Shown in pieces: positions 60,436 through 64,000 of a DNA stretch of 64,000 nt (positions within the stretch are counted from its first letter, which is position 1; each line of letters starts with the position of its first letter). This stretch comes from Bostrychus sinensis (Eukaryota; Chordata; Actinopteri; Gobiiformes; Eleotridae): the NCBI GenBank assembly GCA_020698575.1, contig CM036253.1, positions 36,215,219-36,279,218 on the forward strand, given 5' to 3'. A model generated the notes under the pieces. It worked only from the letters and a program-made list of their open reading frames with translations. It was not told the DNA's origin and did no database searches. The position numbers and the translations under genes were made by a program.

Positions 60436-61092
60436 TTGTCTAGTTTCTCAAATGTAGTTGGTGCGTTTGACTGCACTCATATTGCTATATGGCCCCTATG
60501 TGTCAGGGTCCCTGTCTTTCCCTGTGTTCCTCTGTTTTGTCCCCCCCCCCCGTCTCTCTCTCTCTCTCTCTCTGTGTGTTTGTTTGGAGCTGGGCGGAGA
60601 GTCTGCTGGTCCTGCACCACCCCCTGCACCCCTGGTTCCACCCACTACTCACCTGCAACCAATTCAGCAATCAAGACCCACACCTTCAGCAGTACAAAGA
60701 CATCATTCTCCCACACGCTGCCAGATCGTCAGTTACCCTCAGTGGTATATTACTGTTTGGCTCAAAACTATTTCGTATTTTTGGATCCTTGTATGTAGTT
60801 TATCTTTTTGCTTTTTCAGCTCAACTCCGGCTCCACATACTGCTCTGTTCAATAAACCTGTTAACTTGCATCAGTCTGCCTATTTGATCCTTCTTAGCTG
60901 TTACAACAATATGTAAATGAGTTTACTTACGCTAATAACATGTTCATTCCATTAGATTATCTGTGACTACAATTTGTTGTTAACATATGTGGTGGCACGG
61001 TGGCCTGGTTCTACAGATGACTCGTTTCTTCTGAGGAATAGCAATGTGGGGCAAAGACTACAGACTGGTGCAGTCTGGGAGGCCTGGCTCCT
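60436..61092 (+). pseudogene. Harbinger (HARBI1-like) transposase catalytic-core relic, split by an LTR
   Basis: FSNVVGAFDCTHIAIW (60450-60495) matches the first catalytic Asp region. After an inserted block (60501-60908), IICDYNLLLTYVVARWPG with STDDSFLLRNSNVGQRL (60957-61060) matches the second Asp region, ending at a donor-like GGTGAGTG at 61093. Small deletions and shifts lie around 60914-60955. The C-terminal part is found on the opposite strand at 58790-59235, so the locus was rearranged or holds two elements. Confidence 0.7.
60501..60908 (+). mobile_element. probable solo LTR inside the Harbinger relic
   Basis: Begins TGTCAGGGTCCC and ends near TTACAACA. Near the 3' side are AATAAACCTGTTAACTTGC and TGCATCAGTCTGCC, typical of fish LTR polyadenylation regions. 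Flanks CTATG and ATATG match at 4 of 5 bases, fitting a 5-bp duplication. It splits the Harbinger reading frame precisely. Contains a C10 tract and (TC)n. Confidence 0.6.
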
Positions 61093-61099
61093 CGGTGAG

Positions 61100-64000
61100 T
61101 GAATAGATACTATACGTTTTTAATTGTATAAGTAATTGTTAAATATTTAACTGGTTTTATAAAATTGAAATAAAATGAAATCTATATTTAGGCAACAAAA
61201 TGTAACCAGAAATTCCCTTTATTTCTCTGAGCTCTGGTGCATCTAAATTTATGGCTTCTATCATTTGTTTTTGGGTCTGTGGCACGGCTTCTCTCAACAC
61301 CAGGCCTCCACGTGGTGAGCCTTGAGGCAGAGATTGGCTGTAGTGGTAGCATGTTGGTGTCTCCCTCATCACTTGCCACAACTCTGCACACACCTTCCTG
61401 GCCTTAATTGAGGCCATTCTTGATTCCAGTTGTGATAGTTGTGATGTGCTTGGCCCCCACCAGTGCCAAACATGTTATGACAATGTGCGGCCAGCTTCGT
61501 TTTGGCCACCACTTTAAGATTGGACTATTTGTTTTTGATTTCTCTCACTGTCCATTTAGACCCACTCACAGCACTGCATGCGTGAGGGTTGTATGCCTTC
61601 TCATGAAATGAAAAAAAGATATTTCCTTACTGTTATAGAGTGTATATAGTCCTCTTAATCATGCAGCTGAAGCCCCAAACCTCCAGAAGCACACAGGACA
61701 GCATCTAATCCTCAACAGATAAACTGAAGCAGGGAAAAGTTAGAGAGGTTTTAGTCTGGATATGCTTAGGTAGGTAGACTCTCCATTTGCTGCAATTGGG
61801 CATATTTTATGTGTTTTTGCCAGATGCTGCTTTAGTTGCTTGGTGCTGAAACTGTGTTATAGGGTGCCTTGGGTATTTTGCTGCTTTTTCATATTGATTG
61901 TCCCTTCCCAGAACTTTTAAGAACACCTCTTTTTGTGACTTTTGTATTACCTTCTGGAGGTCCTGGAAGCACTTCTCTTTGCCTTTTTGTTACAGCCCAC
62001 ACTTTACCCTCAGCGCAGACCAAGCAATGATGCAACATACACTGGTTACACCAGTGCGGCTCCCTGCATGAACTGCCAAGACAAACCATCACAGCAGTTC
62101 AGAGGACAGAGCACAAAAGAGGGCCGAGGGAGAGCAGAGGGGGGAGAGGCCCTTACCTTGCACAGCAAGCTGGATTGTTGTGAAATTTTTGAATTCACAA
62201 ACTCACTAAATCCATCTTATCAGGTTTCTGCTGATTTGTTTTTGGGTCACCACTGGCCTGGGCCAATGGTGCAAGTGGGCGGGTTTTAGGTTTTCGGACA
62301 ACAAGCACTTTAGCGATACTTATTAACATGGCGATGTGGAAAAATGTAATGTATGCTCTTCTACATTCACAAAAACAGCAAAAATCTTCTAACAACGTCT
62401 TTGTGTTGTTTTACCATCATAGCGGTTTGTTGTTTAGCTACGAAGCTGGTGCTTTATCCAATCACCTCCAGGTATTCTACTGAAAGTCTCACCCCTTCAC
62501 AAACATTTTCAATGGGAGCCATTCCAGATTGATATCACGTTAGCAACTCTTTGCTAATGTTATTGCAATCTGGCTTTTGCCAGGTTTGAAAGGCCCTGCT
62601 GGCTGATGGGTAAGTGTGCCTTCCCCAGACTTATATTTGGTTGAGAAGGCATAGGTCAACAGGGCAGTTTTAGAGTGACAGGTGTTTCAGTATCATTGGA
62701 TCAATGTAGAGAATCAACTGACTAATGATACACAAAAACATTGGTATCCTTATAAAAAAATGCTATAAGACAGTTAAAAAAGACTGTAAGAACTTCAACA
62801 ATGGGCAGTCCAGACACTAGCCATTAGAGCCTAGCTGTAGTTGGTCTTTGGTTAGCTTTACTTTGGCTGTAATTTCTTAATTTGCCCCTAAATGGCCAAA
62901 AATGACATTTTACCACAAAAGTAAAAATGTCAGTGAGGAATCAGTGGAAACAGAGCTCTACTCTGATCTTTAGATAAATAAATGAGAGCAGACTAGATGT
63001 TAAGGGCTTGTTGATTGGTCAGTGCTTCAGAAACTCGGCGTCAGAGAATACAGAATTACTCAAACAGGCGTGAATGAAACAGAACACAACTGCAGGTATG
63101 TTTTTGATGAGTTGCAGAGTAAAGACATTTGTTACACGAATCCATCACTGACCTAAAATTGAAGTTTTTTTTTTTTTTTTCAAGAAAACAACTTAAGTAT
63201 TGAAAAAAATGGCTCAGTGGCGCTCCTTGGAAAAGCTTATGGGAGGTGACCACCAACTTTTTTCAATGTAGAAAAATTAAACTTGGCAGAAACATAGCTG
63301 ATGTCAGGACAAGCTATGGTTCCATGCTAAACTCAAAAGAACGTCAGCCACAATGGGTGTAATATAGGGCTGCCAAAATCATACCCCTCATTTTTTTAAT
63401 TCATTCTCCTAGGGTTCTTGTCTAAAAGGCTCCAACCACATGTGCCATCAACAGTTATCATCTAGACTCTTGATTTAAAAGCAAAGATGTCAGAACAGGC
63501 AAAAAATTATATTATAGCTCCACTGTTTTGGGCGGAACATAGAACCTACAAAATTGTACCCCTTGTACTTTTAATCACCTGGGGTTTTCATCCACAAGAA
63601 CTCAAATTCATTCAAAATCACATTGACATGTCCGGTCAAAAGTCTAGATTTTCAGTAAATTGTTGGGCGTGGCTATTGCGAGTTAACAAAGCGACCATTG
63701 AGAACTATAAAAACTTATCTTGTATCTCTCGCATACAATGGCAAATTGAATTGTACCCTATGTAACATTTGTGTACAATGATGACCTACACAGAAGATGC
63801 CCAAATATTTATAAGAGCTTATTCAATTTGCTCTCCTTGCAGAGTGTGAATACCAGGATGGTTGTTGGAATTGATGGCCCATGGGAACATCATCCATTTG
63901 GGTTTGTTGGGGGTTAAGACCAGATTGTGGCTAGTAAGACACTGCTGAAAGACATCAAAGGCAGCCTGAAATTTTGCAGAGGCCTGTGCAAGGGTTGGAG
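61100..64000. other. no confident gene; dispersed repeat copy D inside
   Basis: 62880-63120 carries the shared repeat (GGGCTTGTTGATTGGTCAGTG split, ACTCAAACAGGCGTGAATG, CTGCAGGTATGTTTTTGATG). Frames at 61157-61417 (minus) and 63487-63765 (plus) have no family I recognise. A (T)n run lies at 63165-63181. Confidence 0.45.

Noticed and set aside
60990..61015. SINE head (GGTGGCACGGTGGCCTGGTT)
   Set aside because: It resembles a SINE start, but it is in frame with the Harbinger protein (VVARWPG) and is explained by that.

Overview
This window is a stretch of vertebrate, almost certainly teleost fish, nuclear genome. The support is split coding exons with GT-AG junctions, a catenin-family gene, and repeats typical of fish genomes: Rex3/RTE and R4/Dong-type LINEs, Tc1, hAT, Harbinger and CACTA-like DNA transposons, a tRNA-derived SINE-like repeat, and many micro- and minisatellites. 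There is no bacterial operon, CRISPR array or rRNA.

The only clear host gene is junction plakoglobin (jup, gamma-catenin) on the + strand. Twelve coding exons from base 1 to 31840 encode the last 561 residues in one continuous frame. These are most of the armadillo repeats plus the C-terminal tail; the 5' exons lie before the window. A candidate spliced 3' UTR exon begins at 35206. The exon pattern (HDPAAW, RDPINR, SPVESV) fits plakoglobin better than beta-catenin.

The 19.4 kb intron between the second and third visible exons is a nest of transposons. The outer one (2752-20406) is a two-gene DNA transposon with ~245 bp terminal inverted repeats and a perfect 6-bp target duplication, AATTAC. 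It carries an rve/DDE integrase-like transposase (IS3EU-like, tentative) at the left and a RING-like accessory gene facing it at the right. Inside it lies a second transposon (about 5132-18212, CACTA/EnSpm-like, tentative) with a zinc-finger DDE transposase and a 'SAMD3-like' companion protein. That companion gene is interrupted by a Rex3 LINE (about 11240-13945) and by a long foldback element (14070-16629), which itself contains a Tc1 relic.

Downstream of jup (about 31.8-64 kb) I find no confident host gene. The region holds a foldback element packed with 30 ACTAGT palindromes (within the last jup introns), an antisense Rex3 relic inside a DNA transposon, a second CACTA-like element with the same two genes in the opposite order (43820-51663), a nearly intact R4/Dong LINE (about 52345-55560), an hAT element with a perfect 8-bp target duplication (55752-56606), and rearranged Harbinger transposase pieces split by a probable solo LTR. 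All transposon reading frames seen carry stops or frameshifts, so none looks able to make its full protein, although two LINE frames are each broken by a single stop codon.
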